A stretch of DNA of 64,000 nt. Source: an uncultured Eubacteriales bacterium (lineage in GTDB: Bacteria; Bacillota; Clostridia; Oscillospirales; CAG-272). The position numbers were made by a program, and so were the translations under genes. The stretch lies in NCBI GenBank assembly GCA_934433485.1, contig CAKRZR010000002.1, positions 124,001 through 188,000 of the forward strand, in the 5' to 3' direction. The notes under the pieces are model-generated. The model saw only the letters and a list, made by a program, of their open reading frames with translations, searched no databases and was not told the DNA's origin. Shown one piece after another: positions 24,951-33,983 of the stretch; position 1 is the first letter of the stretch, and each line of letters begins with the position of its first letter.

Positions 24951-26429
24951 TTATTTGTTCTTCTCGACAAGCTCCTCAAACGCGGCGATTACACTGCTCA
25001 TCGTAGCTTCCCAGGTGGGCTTGTTCTCTTCGTAATACGAGGCAATATCCGTCGAATGCGCCTTATCGATCACACGACGGAGCGCGCTTCTTGCGGAGCC
25101 CCAACCGCCGTAGACGAGGCCGAAATCAAGGAATCTGCCCGCTAAGATGATGTCGATCATCTCCATGGAATCGGCGTCCCGCGCCCCCTTGAACTTCAGT
25201 GCGGTATCGACGATCGCTGGTGTGACGCTGCGCCAGCTTTCCGCGTTGATCGCTTCCATCATCACGCCGATCAGCTCCAGATCCATGGCAGTCAGCATGA
25301 CACCGGAGCTGGTACCGCCGCCATCCACAGGGGTGATATACGTTCCCTGTGCTTCATCCCACATCGGCTTGGGCAGAATCGCGAAATCGATATCAACATC
25401 GCGCATCCACAAGGCATGAGACAAATCATCGTCCGCAAAAATCGTCTGTCCTGCGGCCATCAGCGTATATCCGGTGTTCCACTGATCGTCCGTGTAGGTA
25501 TAGTCCTCATTGTACTTAAAGTTGTACAGCCACTCCACGATGTTCACGAGCTTTTCGTCATAATACACGTTCGTGAAGGTACCGTCGTCGTTCTTGTCAT
25601 AGATCTTCTTGCCGAACGCCCAGAGCCAGCCGTTTACGTCCTCCTTGCTGTCGATGGCAAAACCATACTGGTCTCCCGCATCCCGTGTACCGTCGCCGTT
25701 TATATCCTTGTAGGTACCGGCGCACAGCTCCGCCAGCTTATCCTTCGTCCATTTGCCCTCACGCACAATCGCATAGAGATCCGGGAAATTGTACGTCGCG
25801 CCAAGATCCTTATTGTAGAATATCGCGCCTGCGTTCATAATCGCGGATACATCCATATCTCCCTGCGCCAAAAACGCGTATCCCTTGTAGCTCAGATCCG
25901 TCGTCATGCTCGCGTTCCACCACGGCTTTGTGAAGTCCACATACGGTACATCGTTCCATGCGCGATAACAGCCGCCGTTTGCGTTGATACCCTGCTGGAT
26001 CGAACCGTTTACGGTCACATCATACAGCGTCTCTCCGGAAATCACGGCGTTGTTGATCGTCGCGGACATCGTCTCGTAATCCGAACCGTCGATGAAATTG
26101 CATTTCGCGTTGAAGCGATCCTGAACCTTCTGATTCCGATTGTAAATCGCGTCATCCACGGAATCTCCCGTCAACTCATCGATCTGCAGATAGCCGAGTG
26201 CGCCGGATTCCGCAAGAATCGTGAAATTCTTCCCGCCGAAATCCTTCTCCGGCAGATCGTCCGGGGTATTCTCCCGCGTCAGCTCGGTCTCGCTCTCGGT
26301 CTCCGTATCGTCCGCCGCTGCGGTATCCGTTGTAGATTCCGTGTCGGTGGATTCCCCTACCTCATTGCCGCACGCCGCCAGTGAGAGAAGCATGGCGCAG
26401 AGGAGTAAGATTGTGGTGAATTTTTTCAT
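24951..26429 (-). CDS. Solute-binding-type lipoprotein, paralogue 2
   Basis: The 492-residue lipoprotein has a signal peptide with lipobox LAAC (Cys20), an acidic Thr/Glu linker, and the same body as its neighbour. The segment ELTRENTPDDLPEKDFGG and many later blocks are identical or nearly so to paralogue 3, so the two are a tandem duplication. The calcium-loop-like motif is DINGDGTRDAGDQYGF at about 241, and FTKPWWN is near 169. It ends in a charged helix AAFEELVEKNK. It is read after paralogue 3 with a 144-base gap. No ABC permease lies nearby; sugar or glycan binding is inferred from family resemblance only. Confidence 0.84.
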   Translation of the reverse strand: MKKFTTILLLCAMLLSLAACGNEVGESTDTESTTDTAAADDTETESETELTRENTPDDLPEKDFGGKNFTILAESGALGYLQIDELTGDSVDDAIYNRNQKVQDRFNAKCNFIDGSDYETMSATINNAVISGETLYDVTVNGSIQQGINANGGCYRAWNDVPYVDFTKPWWNASMTTDLSYKGYAFLAQGDMDVSAIMNAGAIFYNKDLGATYNFPDLYAIVREGKWTKDKLAELCAGTYKDINGDGTRDAGDQYGFAIDSKEDVNGWLWAFGKKIYDKNDDGTFTNVYYDEKLVNIVEWLYNFKYNEDYTYTDDQWNTGYTLMAAGQTIFADDDLSHALWMRDVDIDFAILPKPMWDEAQGTYITPVDGGGTSSGVMLTAMDLELIGVMMEAINAESWRSVTPAIVDTALKFKGARDADSMEMIDIILAGRFLDFGLVYGGWGSARSALRRVIDKAHSTDIASYYEENKPTWEATMSSVIAAFEELVEKNK

Positions 26430-26522
26430 GATTGGCTCCTTATATTTGTCTTAGGATACACTGCATACATCGTGTTTTCGCGAAAAAATGCCTGGTACAG
26501 GACCCTTTTGCGCAAAAACAAC

Positions 26523-26573
26523 CTGAGATCAGCGTTATCCTGAAATTAGCGTTTTCTGAAATCAGCGATTTCC
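26523..26573. repeat. Three imperfect 17-base tandem repeats
   Basis: Units at 26523-26539, 26540-26556 and 26557-26573 follow the pattern CTGARATYAGCGWTWTC. They end exactly at the stop codon of paralogue 3, in the gap between the two duplicated lipoprotein genes. Confidence 0.7.
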
Positions 26574-28058
26574 TTATTTGTTCTTTTCGACAAGCTCCTC
26601 AAAGGACGCGAACACGCTGTCCATCGTCGCGTCCCAGGTTTTCTTGTTCTTTTCATAATACGAGGTGATGTCCGTCGAACGATTGCTGTCGATCACACGC
26701 TTTAGGGCGCTTCTCGGCGAATCCCAACCACCGTACACAACACCGAAGTCCGCGGTACGGGTCGCGATGATCAGCTCGATCATCTCCGCGGAATCCGCAT
26801 CACGCGCACCCTTATACTTCAATGCGGAATCCACGATCGCAGGCGTGACCGTACGCCAGCTTTCCGCATTCAACGCTTCCGTGAGAACGCCGACCATCTC
26901 CAGATTTTCTGTATTCATCATCACGCCCTCGCTGGATACGCCGCCTGCGATCGGTGTGATGTAGTTTTCCTGCACGTCGTCCCATTTTGGCATCGGCAGA
27001 ATGGCGTAATCTATCTCGGATTCGCGCATCCACAACGCCTGGTCGATACAGTTGCAGGAAAAGAGGGTGTTCCCTGTCGAAAGCATGTCATACCCGGTGC
27101 TCCAGCCGTCGTCCGTATACGTAAAATCTTCGTTGTATTTGAAGTTGTACAGCCACTCTACCATGTTGACGAGCTTTTCGTCGTAATAAACATTGGAGAA
27201 CGTTCCATCCGCGTTTCTCTCATAGATCCGCTTGCCAAAACACCATAAGAAGTTGTTGATATCCTCTTTGCTGTTCAGCGCGAAACCGTATTGATCCTCC
27301 GCGTCTCTGGTGCCGTCGCCGTTCAGATCGTTGTACGCGTCCGCGATCAGCTCCGCAAATTTGTCCTTGGTCCACTGTCCCTCGCGTACGACATCGTACA
27401 TATCCGGCAGACCCATTTTCTCACCGAGCTCCTTGTTATAGAAAATCGCGCAAGAGTACATGATCGCAGTCACATCAAAGTCGCCCATCGCCAGATAGGA
27501 GTAGCCTTTGTAGTTCAGATCCGTTGCCATGCTGCTGTTCCACCACGGCTTGGTAAAATCCACGTACGGCACGTTGTTCCACGGGAGATAGCAGCCGTTT
27601 GCCGCGTTGATACCCTGCTGAATCGTATGGCTGACCACAAGATCGTAGGTGGTTTCCCCGGAGACGACCGCATCGTTGACTGTTTTGGAAACTGCCTCAT
27701 AATTTCCGCCGTCCACAATATTTACTACCGCGCCGAAACGCTCGCTTACCTTACTGTTCCGGTTGTAGATCGCGTCATCCACAGCCTCGCCGGTCAACTC
27801 ATCCACTTGCAGATACCCGTGCGTGCTTTCTTCCGCAAGAATGGTGAAGTTCTTCCCGCCGAAATCCTTCTCCGGCAGATCGTCCGGGGTATTCTCCCGG
27901 GTCAGTTCGGTCTCGCTTTCGGATTCCGTATTGTCCGCGACTGCCGTTGTATCCGCGGTGGTCTCGTCTGCGGGAGTGGTTTCCTTTACTTCGTTGCCGC
28001 ATGCCGCCAGAGAGAGAAGCATGGCACACAGCAGGAGGGTTGTGGTCAGTTTTTTCAT
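26574..28058 (-). CDS. Solute-binding-type lipoprotein, paralogue 3
   Basis: The 494-residue lipoprotein has lipobox LAAC (Cys20), a Thr/Asp/Glu linker and a body closely similar to paralogue 2. It has DLNGDGTRDAEDQYGF at about 244 and FTKPWWNSSM near 170, and ends in FEELVEKNK. It is the first gene of a two-gene minus-strand unit with paralogue 2 and diverges from paralogue 4. A promoter with near-consensus boxes precedes it. Binding of an oligosaccharide outside the membrane is inferred. What it works with is unknown, since no importer is adjacent. Confidence 0.84.
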   Translation of the reverse strand: MKKLTTTLLLCAMLLSLAACGNEVKETTPADETTADTTAVADNTESESETELTRENTPDDLPEKDFGGKNFTILAEESTHGYLQVDELTGEAVDDAIYNRNSKVSERFGAVVNIVDGGNYEAVSKTVNDAVVSGETTYDLVVSHTIQQGINAANGCYLPWNNVPYVDFTKPWWNSSMATDLNYKGYSYLAMGDFDVTAIMYSCAIFYNKELGEKMGLPDMYDVVREGQWTKDKFAELIADAYNDLNGDGTRDAEDQYGFALNSKEDINNFLWCFGKRIYERNADGTFSNVYYDEKLVNMVEWLYNFKYNEDFTYTDDGWSTGYDMLSTGNTLFSCNCIDQALWMRESEIDYAILPMPKWDDVQENYITPIAGGVSSEGVMMNTENLEMVGVLTEALNAESWRTVTPAIVDSALKYKGARDADSAEMIELIIATRTADFGVVYGGWDSPRSALKRVIDSNRSTDITSYYEKNKKTWDATMDSVFASFEELVEKNK

Positions 28059-28121
28059 GGTTATACCTCTGTATAGTAATAGATGTAGGTTTCCTCACAG
28101 TTGTCAAGAAAAACTGACCTT

Positions 28122-28150
28122 ATTGTACCACCGAACCGCGTATAAGTCAA
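28122..28150 (-). promoter_or_regulatory. Promoter of lipoprotein 3/2 unit
   Basis: On the minus strand TTGACT (28145-28150) and TACAAT (28122-28127) are 17 bases apart. Confidence 0.65.
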
Positions 28151-28224
28151 TACAATTTTACGTATTTTTGCATCATCTTTTACAATTCGAGTGTCCTCCA
28201 AAGCGGCTTGCCTCTGTATAATTC

Positions 28225-28237
28225 GTTACATTTGTAG
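28225..28237. promoter_or_regulatory. Candidate operator word GTTACATTTGTAG
   Basis: The word contains the dyad TACA-TT-TGTA. It is identical to 39566-39578 and 11 of 13 bases match 2501-2513; all three lie upstream of lipoprotein genes. A regulator-binding site is inferred. Confidence 0.4.
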
Positions 28238-28392
28238 CTATTCAAGCATTGTTCTGTAACCTCGTATGATTTCGCCGCAAAAAATCGTTTCCTTTGCAAA
28301 TATCCAACAAAATTTCACACGCACGTCATAATATTGTGCTATACTCTCCATTGTACATAGAATTTACGCGATTTTGAGAAAGGAACCATCTC

Positions 28393-29862
28393 ATGAAAAA
28401 GAAGCTATGTCTTTGTCTCTGCCTCGTGATGCTGCTCTCCGCGCTTGCATCCTGCGGCAATGGAGAAAAGGAAAACGAAGCACAGACCAATGCCGATCCG
28501 GCGGCAAACAGCACCGATACCGAAACAGTCGCGGCAGAAACGGAAGCACCGCGGGCAGAGGACAGTCTGACGATCACCGATTTCGGCGGGCGCGATTACC
28601 GCATGATCTCCACGAACCAGGACAATCGGCAGGTTGATATCAACGCCACGGAGCTGACCGGCTCCACACTGAACGACCTCGTGTACAACCGGAATTTCCA
28701 CGTCATGGAGCTGTACAACGTCAAGATGGTCGCAGAGGATACGGAATACAACAAGATCAACGACATGGTGAAAAAGGATGCGACCAGCGGCGATATGTCG
28801 TATGATCTCTACCTCACCAACTACACGGCAAATGCGCTGGCAACACAGGGGTATCTCTACGACTTCTACACCATGCCGCACGTCAACCTCCAGAATCCGT
28901 GGTGGGACCAGAATGAAATCGCCGATATGACCATCCGGGATAAGCTCTACATGGCAATCGGCGACATTTCCCCGACCGAACTGCTCACCTCCGAGTGCAT
29001 CCTCTTCAACAAGGCGCTCTTTGACGCGAACGGCATCACCTATCCCTATGAAGACGCCCTGAACGGCACCTGGACCCTCGACAAGCTCCTCGCCATCGCG
29101 GACGGCAAGACCACAGACTTAAATGGCGACGGGACAATCGATGTAGAGGACGACATGTTCTCCATGACCTGCTGGTACGACTATGGAACCGCTATGTTCT
29201 ATGGCGCGGGCGGCGATGTAAGCAGCTTCGACTCCAACGGCAACGTGACCCTCGACATCGACGTGGAAAAGATCTCCAATATCTATAATAAGATCTTCAC
29301 GATCATCAACGGCACCAAGGCAAACTATGAAACGGTTGTTGCCAATCATGATCGTTCCTTCCGTGTGTTCTCAGAGGGCAGAGCGTTCTTCTGCGGCATC
29401 ACGTTCCAGAAGATCGAGACCTTCCTGCGTGAGATGGAGGACGACTACGGCGTGCTCCCGAACCCGAAGTATGATGAGAATCAGCAGAACTACTCGACCT
29501 GCGTATCCGGTGCCGGCTCCATGGTCGTTGTCCCAAAGACCTGCACGGATCCGGAATATGTCGGTTCCATGCTGGAAGCTATGGCGGCGGTATCCTACGA
29601 TATGATCACGCCGGATCTGATCAACACAATGGCATCCACCAAGAACGTGCGTGACCAGGAATCCTCCGAGGTCGTCCAGATGATCATCCGGAACCGGAAC
29701 TTTGACACCGCCCGCATGCACGACATCAACGCCGACAAATTCGTGGAAGAGCTTCTCCCGAAGGCAAGCACCGATGTGGCAAGCTATTTCGCGAAGAACG
29801 AAAAGTCCTATGAAAAGCGCCTCGATGAGATCAATAAGGCGTACCAGAACCTCGACGAATAA
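28393..29862 (+). CDS. Solute-binding-type lipoprotein, paralogue 4
   Basis: The 489-residue lipoprotein has a Cys-rich signal peptide (KKKLCLCLCLVMLLSALASC) with the lipid-modified Cys at 21. The body is more distant from paralogues 2 and 3. The motif DLNGDGTIDVEDD lies at about 241 and NPWWDQNEI near 172. The C-terminal part after VQMIIRNRNFD differs from the other copies, which have DFGxVYGGW there. It is monocistronic with a strong terminator. The ligand is unknown. Confidence 0.82.
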   Translation: MKKKLCLCLCLVMLLSALASCGNGEKENEAQTNADPAANSTDTETVAAETEAPRAEDSLTITDFGGRDYRMISTNQDNRQVDINATELTGSTLNDLVYNRNFHVMELYNVKMVAEDTEYNKINDMVKKDATSGDMSYDLYLTNYTANALATQGYLYDFYTMPHVNLQNPWWDQNEIADMTIRDKLYMAIGDISPTELLTSECILFNKALFDANGITYPYEDALNGTWTLDKLLAIADGKTTDLNGDGTIDVEDDMFSMTCWYDYGTAMFYGAGGDVSSFDSNGNVTLDIDVEKISNIYNKIFTIINGTKANYETVVANHDRSFRVFSEGRAFFCGITFQKIETFLREMEDDYGVLPNPKYDENQQNYSTCVSGAGSMVVVPKTCTDPEYVGSMLEAMAAVSYDMITPDLINTMASTKNVRDQESSEVVQMIIRNRNFDTARMHDINADKFVEELLPKASTDVASYFAKNEKSYEKRLDEINKAYQNLDE

Positions 29863-29897
29863 GCGCACGCCTACCCGCGGCATACCAACCGACAAGC

Positions 29898-29936
29898 AAA
29901 AAACGGCGGAGTACCCAAAACGCTCCGCCGTTTTTT
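29898..29936 (+). terminator. Strong terminator after lipoprotein 4
   Basis: AAAAAACGGCGGAG (29898-29911) pairs perfectly with CTCCGCCGTTTTTT (29923-29936). Confidence 0.92.
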
Positions 29937-29975
29937 TTGTTTACAAAATTGCGCCTTTTTTCCCCGAAAAACGAG

Positions 29976-30004
29976 TTTACAAGGCGCGCGGAAAATGGTA
30001 TAAT
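29976..30004 (+). promoter_or_regulatory. Promoter of the MBOAT-DHHW unit
   Basis: TTTACA (29976-29981) and TATAAT (29999-30004) are 17 bases apart, about 50 bases before the MBOAT start. Confidence 0.65.
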
Positions 30005-30052
30005 AGATGTGATTCCACGTATTCCCGTACCCACAGAAAGGCTGTCTCCGCG

Positions 30053-31498
30053 ATGTATTTTTCCAACCTGTTCTTTTTATATATCTTCATGCCCGCGCTC
30101 TTTCTCGCATACTTCGCCGTCAAAAACAACGCGTACCGGCGGGCTGTGCTGACCGTATTCTCGCTCCTGTTCTACGCGTTCGGCGAGCCGGTCTATGTGT
30201 TCCTCATGCTCGGATTTGTCGCCGCGGACTACGGCTTCGGGCTTGCCATCGGTCGAACGGCGGAGATACGCATGCGCAAACGGTGGCTCATCGCGGCGGT
30301 GGTGCTGAACCTCGCGTTTCTCTGCTTTTTCAAATATCTCGGCTTCTTCATCGACACATGGAACAGCATCTTCGCCTTTTCGCTGCCGACATTGTCCGTG
30401 AAAATGCCCATCGGCATCAGTTTTTTCACATTCCAGACCATGTCCTACGTCATCGACGTCTACCGCGGGGACGCGCAGGTGCAGAAATCCTACGGCAGGC
30501 TATTGCTGTATGTCTCGTTTTTCCCGCAGCTCATTGCCGGACCGATCGTGCGCTATAAGGACATCGAAGCGCAGCTGGACGATCGACACGTGGAGCTTTC
30601 CGCCTTTCACGAGGGACTGTTCCGGTTCTGCGTGGGTCTCGGCAAAAAGGTGCTCATCGCGGACAGCTGCAGCTCTGCCGTGGAGCAGTTTTTCGCGCTG
30701 TCGGACAAAACGGTAGCGGGACAGTGGCTCGGCGCGGCATTCTTCACCCTGCAGCTCTATTTTGATTTCTCCGGCTACTCCGATATGGCGATCGGACTGG
30801 GAAAAATGTTCGGCTTCACGTTTCTCGAGAACTTCAACTATCCGCTCATCTCGAAAAACGCCACGGAATTCTGGCGCCGGTGGCACATGTCGCTCGGCAC
30901 CTTTTTCCGGGACTACGTGTACATCCCCCTGGGCGGCAACCGGCACGACCAGATGCGCAACATATTCGTTGTCTGGTTCTTAACCGGCATGTGGCACGGC
31001 GCGAGTTGGAATTTCATGCTCTGGGGACTCTATTACGGCTGCCTCCTTGTCTGGGAAAAGACACGTCTGCTTCCGCTCCTGAAAAAAGGTCCCGATCCGG
31101 CATATCATCCGCGGCTTGCCCGATTCTGTGATTTCTGGAAATCCCTTCTCGGTCACGCATATTGCACGCTCATCACCGTATTTGGCTTTGCCATTTTCCA
31201 TTTCGACAAAAACTTCTTCCCGCAAATGGGAAATCTGTTCGGCGTCGGCACCGTCGGTTTTACCGATCTGTTTACAAACGCCATTCTCTACGCGCATATC
31301 TGGCTCCTGCTCGCCGCTGTCGTTTTCGCCTGCCCCGTGTATCCGGCAATCGACCGGCTGCTGCACAGGGACGGTCACGCGATCCCCTACACAGTGGAGC
31401 GAATCGCCAAAACAGCAGCCGCGCTTGTCCTGCTTGGCGTCTCAACGGTTCAGCTCATCGGGAACACGTACAGTCCGTTTTTGTATTTCCGATTCTGA
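30053..31498 (+). CDS. MBOAT-family O-acyltransferase (AlgI/DltB type)
   Basis: The 481-residue polytopic membrane protein belongs to the membrane-bound O-acyltransferases that move acyl groups from the cytoplasm onto surface glycans. The signature blocks are PIGISFFTFQTMSYVIDVYRG, FFPQLIAGPIVRY, FWRRWHMSLGTFFRDYVYIPLGG (about 273-295) and GMWHGASWNFMLWG with the presumed catalytic His. About ten or more hydrophobic segments are present. The ATG at 30053 has AAAGG 12 bases upstream, rather far. The next gene, a DHHW protein, is the usual extracytoplasmic partner, so the two form an acetylation system for an unidentified polymer. Confidence 0.9.
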   Translation: MYFSNLFFLYIFMPALFLAYFAVKNNAYRRAVLTVFSLLFYAFGEPVYVFLMLGFVAADYGFGLAIGRTAEIRMRKRWLIAAVVLNLAFLCFFKYLGFFIDTWNSIFAFSLPTLSVKMPIGISFFTFQTMSYVIDVYRGDAQVQKSYGRLLLYVSFFPQLIAGPIVRYKDIEAQLDDRHVELSAFHEGLFRFCVGLGKKVLIADSCSSAVEQFFALSDKTVAGQWLGAAFFTLQLYFDFSGYSDMAIGLGKMFGFTFLENFNYPLISKNATEFWRRWHMSLGTFFRDYVYIPLGGNRHDQMRNIFVVWFLTGMWHGASWNFMLWGLYYGCLLVWEKTRLLPLLKKGPDPAYHPRLARFCDFWKSLLGHAYCTLITVFGFAIFHFDKNFFPQMGNLFGVGTVGFTDLFTNAILYAHIWLLLAAVVFACPVYPAIDRLLHRDGHAIPYTVERIAKTAAALVLLGVSTVQLIGNTYSPFLYFRF

Positions 31499-31549
31499 TC
31501 CGCTCGCTGCCCCCAAACTTCGCCACTTTTCTGAGGTAATACCATACAT

Positions 31550-33307
31550 ATGAAAAAAATTGATCTTGTCTGTCTCATCGTCGCAGGCAGTCTGTTCGGC
31601 GGCGTTACGCTCTGCAACCTGTTCCAGCCGCACCGCCCGACGGAATCCGCCATGGAGCAGCGCACCTTACAAAAAATGCCGTCGTTCTCGCTGAAAGCTC
31701 TCGCGGACGGCTCGTATTTTTCCGATCTCGCGCTCTTTGTGTCCGATACCTTTGTCGGCAGAGAATCGCTCACCGGCGTGTCGAAGAAGCTCGATTCCCT
31801 GATGGGCGTAAACTACACCGTAGACGGCGGGGATTCCTTTGCGATGCTTTCCTCCCAATCCGGAAATGCCGACAAATCAGCGGAGGAGGAGGGCGGCAAA
31901 TCCTTAGAGGACGCGTTCGCCCGTCTGGAATCGACGGAAGTGGAAACCGAAACCGAAACGACGCCGGAATCCAGGGAGACAGAGACCGAAACGGAAGTGG
32001 AGACGGAAACGGCGGAAACCACTCCGACAGAATCGGAAACCCACGCTCCCGAGACGGAGCAGCCGGATGCCGAAAGTGAGAAAGCAGACGATACCGAATC
32101 GGACACCACCGTACCGGAGGAAGCGACCGTTGTAGAGCAGATAACGCTCAGTCGGACCACTCTGCAGCTCACCATCGGCAGCGGCTCCGTCGTATACGCA
32201 ACCGTGAAAACGAACAACGGGCAGGGCGCATCTGTCCGCTGGTCGGTCTCGGACGGAAGCGTCGCGTCCATCGCGAAGAACCCGGGCGGCGGCATCGATA
32301 TCAAAGGACTGAAGGAGGGTACCTGTACCGTGACCTGCCGCACAGACAACGACGTCGTCGGCGAATGCAAGGTGACGGTGTCCGCGGTGACCGGCGTTGG
32401 CGCGAACAATGACGACGCGACCGCGGATTTCCTCACGGACGGCATGTTCCTGTATGGAGACGCGGTGTATACGCCTGCGTATTTCTCGGAGAAATACGCA
32501 GGATATTATCTCCAGACCGCCGCGTACTACAAATCCCTCTTTGGCGAGGATACCACCGTCAGCGTCGTTGTGGCGCCGGTATCCGCGATGGTGATCGACA
32601 ACGAAAGCGTAAAAGCGCGCATCCCGGATCAGGGCAAGATCATGGACGATATGGCAGCCCTTGCCGATCCGTCCGTCAACTTCGTGGACACCTATTCCGA
32701 AATGTACGCGCACCGGAACGAATATCTCTTCTTCAAGAGCGATCATCACTGGACAGCCCGCGGCGCATATTACGCCTATCGCGCGTTTGCCGAATCCCGC
32801 GGTCTGACGCCGACTGCGCTCGATGATTTCGACTACAAGATCATAAACGACAGCTACCACGGTTCCATGTATTCCTTTACCGGAGACGCCAGGGTCAAGA
32901 ATTTCACAGACACCATCGAGGCGTTTGTCACCTGGAAGAAAGTCACCATGACGATCACCGGTCAAAACGGCGCGACCTACCGCTACGATTCGCCGGTCGT
33001 AGAGTCGAATCACACCTACGTCACCTTCATCGCCGGGGACAATCCGTACACGGTCATCAATGTACCTGAAAATCCGCAGGACAAGAACGTACTGGTGCTG
33101 AAGGACTCGTTCGGAAACGCGTTTGTGCCGTTTTTGTGTGAGCATTTCGGCAATATCATCGTAGTGGACACGCGGTACACGACGATGAATGTCTACGAGC
33201 AGCTCAAGGACTACGGATTGACGGACATCGTCTTTGTCAATAACGTCCAAGCGGCAAATTCCTACGCATGGTCGAAAAAGTATTTGGCGGCGGTCGGCGT
33301 GGAGTGA
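31550..33307 (+). CDS. DHHW/AlgX-like surface acetyltransferase partner with inserted Thr/Glu linker and Ig-like domain
   Basis: The 585-residue protein has an N-terminal membrane anchor (about 5-24) and a split SGNH-like domain of the DHHW family. The family motif is FKSDHHWTARGAYYAYRAF near 400. A late LKDSFGNAFVPFL carries the probable catalytic Ser. Between the halves, residues about 125-190 are a Thr/Glu repeat tract, followed by a bacterial Ig-like (Big_2) domain (about 190-280: ITLSRTTLQLTIG, VSDGSVASI, LKEGTCTVTC). It starts 51 bases after the MBOAT gene. It is predicted to finish acetyl transfer outside the membrane. The inserted linker and Ig domain are unusual for this family. Confidence 0.83.
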   Translation: MKKIDLVCLIVAGSLFGGVTLCNLFQPHRPTESAMEQRTLQKMPSFSLKALADGSYFSDLALFVSDTFVGRESLTGVSKKLDSLMGVNYTVDGGDSFAMLSSQSGNADKSAEEEGGKSLEDAFARLESTEVETETETTPESRETETETEVETETAETTPTESETHAPETEQPDAESEKADDTESDTTVPEEATVVEQITLSRTTLQLTIGSGSVVYATVKTNNGQGASVRWSVSDGSVASIAKNPGGGIDIKGLKEGTCTVTCRTDNDVVGECKVTVSAVTGVGANNDDATADFLTDGMFLYGDAVYTPAYFSEKYAGYYLQTAAYYKSLFGEDTTVSVVVAPVSAMVIDNESVKARIPDQGKIMDDMAALADPSVNFVDTYSEMYAHRNEYLFFKSDHHWTARGAYYAYRAFAESRGLTPTALDDFDYKIINDSYHGSMYSFTGDARVKNFTDTIEAFVTWKKVTMTITGQNGATYRYDSPVVESNHTYVTFIAGDNPYTVINVPENPQDKNVLVLKDSFGNAFVPFLCEHFGNIIVVDTRYTTMNVYEQLKDYGLTDIVFVNNVQAANSYAWSKKYLAAVGVE

Positions 33308-33312
33308 GCGAT

Positions 33313-33927
33313 ATGATCAAAGAGCTGCACACACATCACCGCGAGCGAATGCGGGAACGGTATGCGAAAACGGGATTTGACAGCTTCGCGGATCACGAGA
33401 TTCTCGAAATGCTGCTCTACCGCGTAAACCGACGCTCCGACACGAATCCAACCGCGCACCGACTGCTCGAGGGCTATGGCGGTTCTCTCTCTCGTGTGCT
33501 TTTTGACCGCGAACGGCAAAGCATCGAGGGTGTCGGTACGGCTACGGAGGATATGCTCGCCGCCTGCGCGTTTTCCATGGTCGGTATGCTTGTGGAGACG
33601 CTGCGAATGGAGGCGATCGTCACGGATCAAGCCGCGCGGGTTTTCTTCGATTCCCTGCACACATTGTCCCTGGTGCCGCCAAACTGCGCCGTCATCCTCG
33701 CCTGTACCCTCGATGGCGCCTATGACGCATGGCGGATCGTGGATTTGACAGAATGCCCCGACGCCGCGTCGTTTGCCGACTTTCTCCGTACGCAGTTCGC
33801 ACCGGCACGTTTGTTTCGAATTGCTCAGCACGGCGACGGACTCTTTATGGACGCGGCAATGGAGGCGGATGTACGGAACCGGTGCGCCGCAAATTACGGA
33901 TTTCTCAAATCCTGCGCAATTTTATAG
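33313..33927 (+). CDS. RadC-like protein without the JAMM metal motif
   Basis: The 204-residue protein begins with the helical RadC/UPF0758 N-terminal domain: HHRERMRERYAKTGFDSFADHEILEMLLYRVNRR (seen as overlapping short blocks) and IEGVGTATEDMLAA, a helix-hairpin-helix. The following half has the secondary-structure order of the MPN/JAMM domain, but the HxHPSG-x-D zinc motif is not present, so peptidase-type activity is unlikely. It begins 5 bases after the DHHW gene with GGAG 8-9 bases upstream and ends at a terminator. Its placement in the acetylation operon may be incidental. Confidence 0.8.
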   Translation: MIKELHTHHRERMRERYAKTGFDSFADHEILEMLLYRVNRRSDTNPTAHRLLEGYGGSLSRVLFDRERQSIEGVGTATEDMLAACAFSMVGMLVETLRMEAIVTDQAARVFFDSLHTLSLVPPNCAVILACTLDGAYDAWRIVDLTECPDAASFADFLRTQFAPARLFRIAQHGDGLFMDAAMEADVRNRCAANYGFLKSCAIL

Positions 33928-33966
33928 AAAAAAGCTGTCTCCCTAACATTCCGGAAACAGCTTTTT
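33928..33966. terminator. Terminator between RadC-like and MATE genes
   Basis: AAAAAGCTGT and ACAGCTTTTT form the stem; it can act on both converging transcripts. Confidence 0.85.
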
Positions 33967-33983
33967 GTATTTTTTCGTTTGGA

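Larger units (their letters stand above)
28059..28392. other. Divergent intergenic region between lipoproteins 3 and 4
   Basis: A 334-base AT-rich region without a gene. It holds the minus-strand promoter at 28122-28150, a plus-strand TATACT at 28340-28345, a TATAAT at 28217-28222, and the 13-base word GTTACATTTGTAG at 28225-28237. That word recurs upstream of another lipoprotein gene. Confidence 0.6.

Noticed and set aside
26523..26573. Short tandem repeats considered as a CRISPR remnant
   Set aside because: The units are contiguous without spacers, only 17 bases long, and no cas genes are present.
31904..33250. Long minus-strand frame across the DHHW gene, and similar ones opposite lipoproteins at 36501-38042 and 38033-39490
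   Set aside because: All are antisense to supported genes and show no signal peptide, motif or ribosome site.
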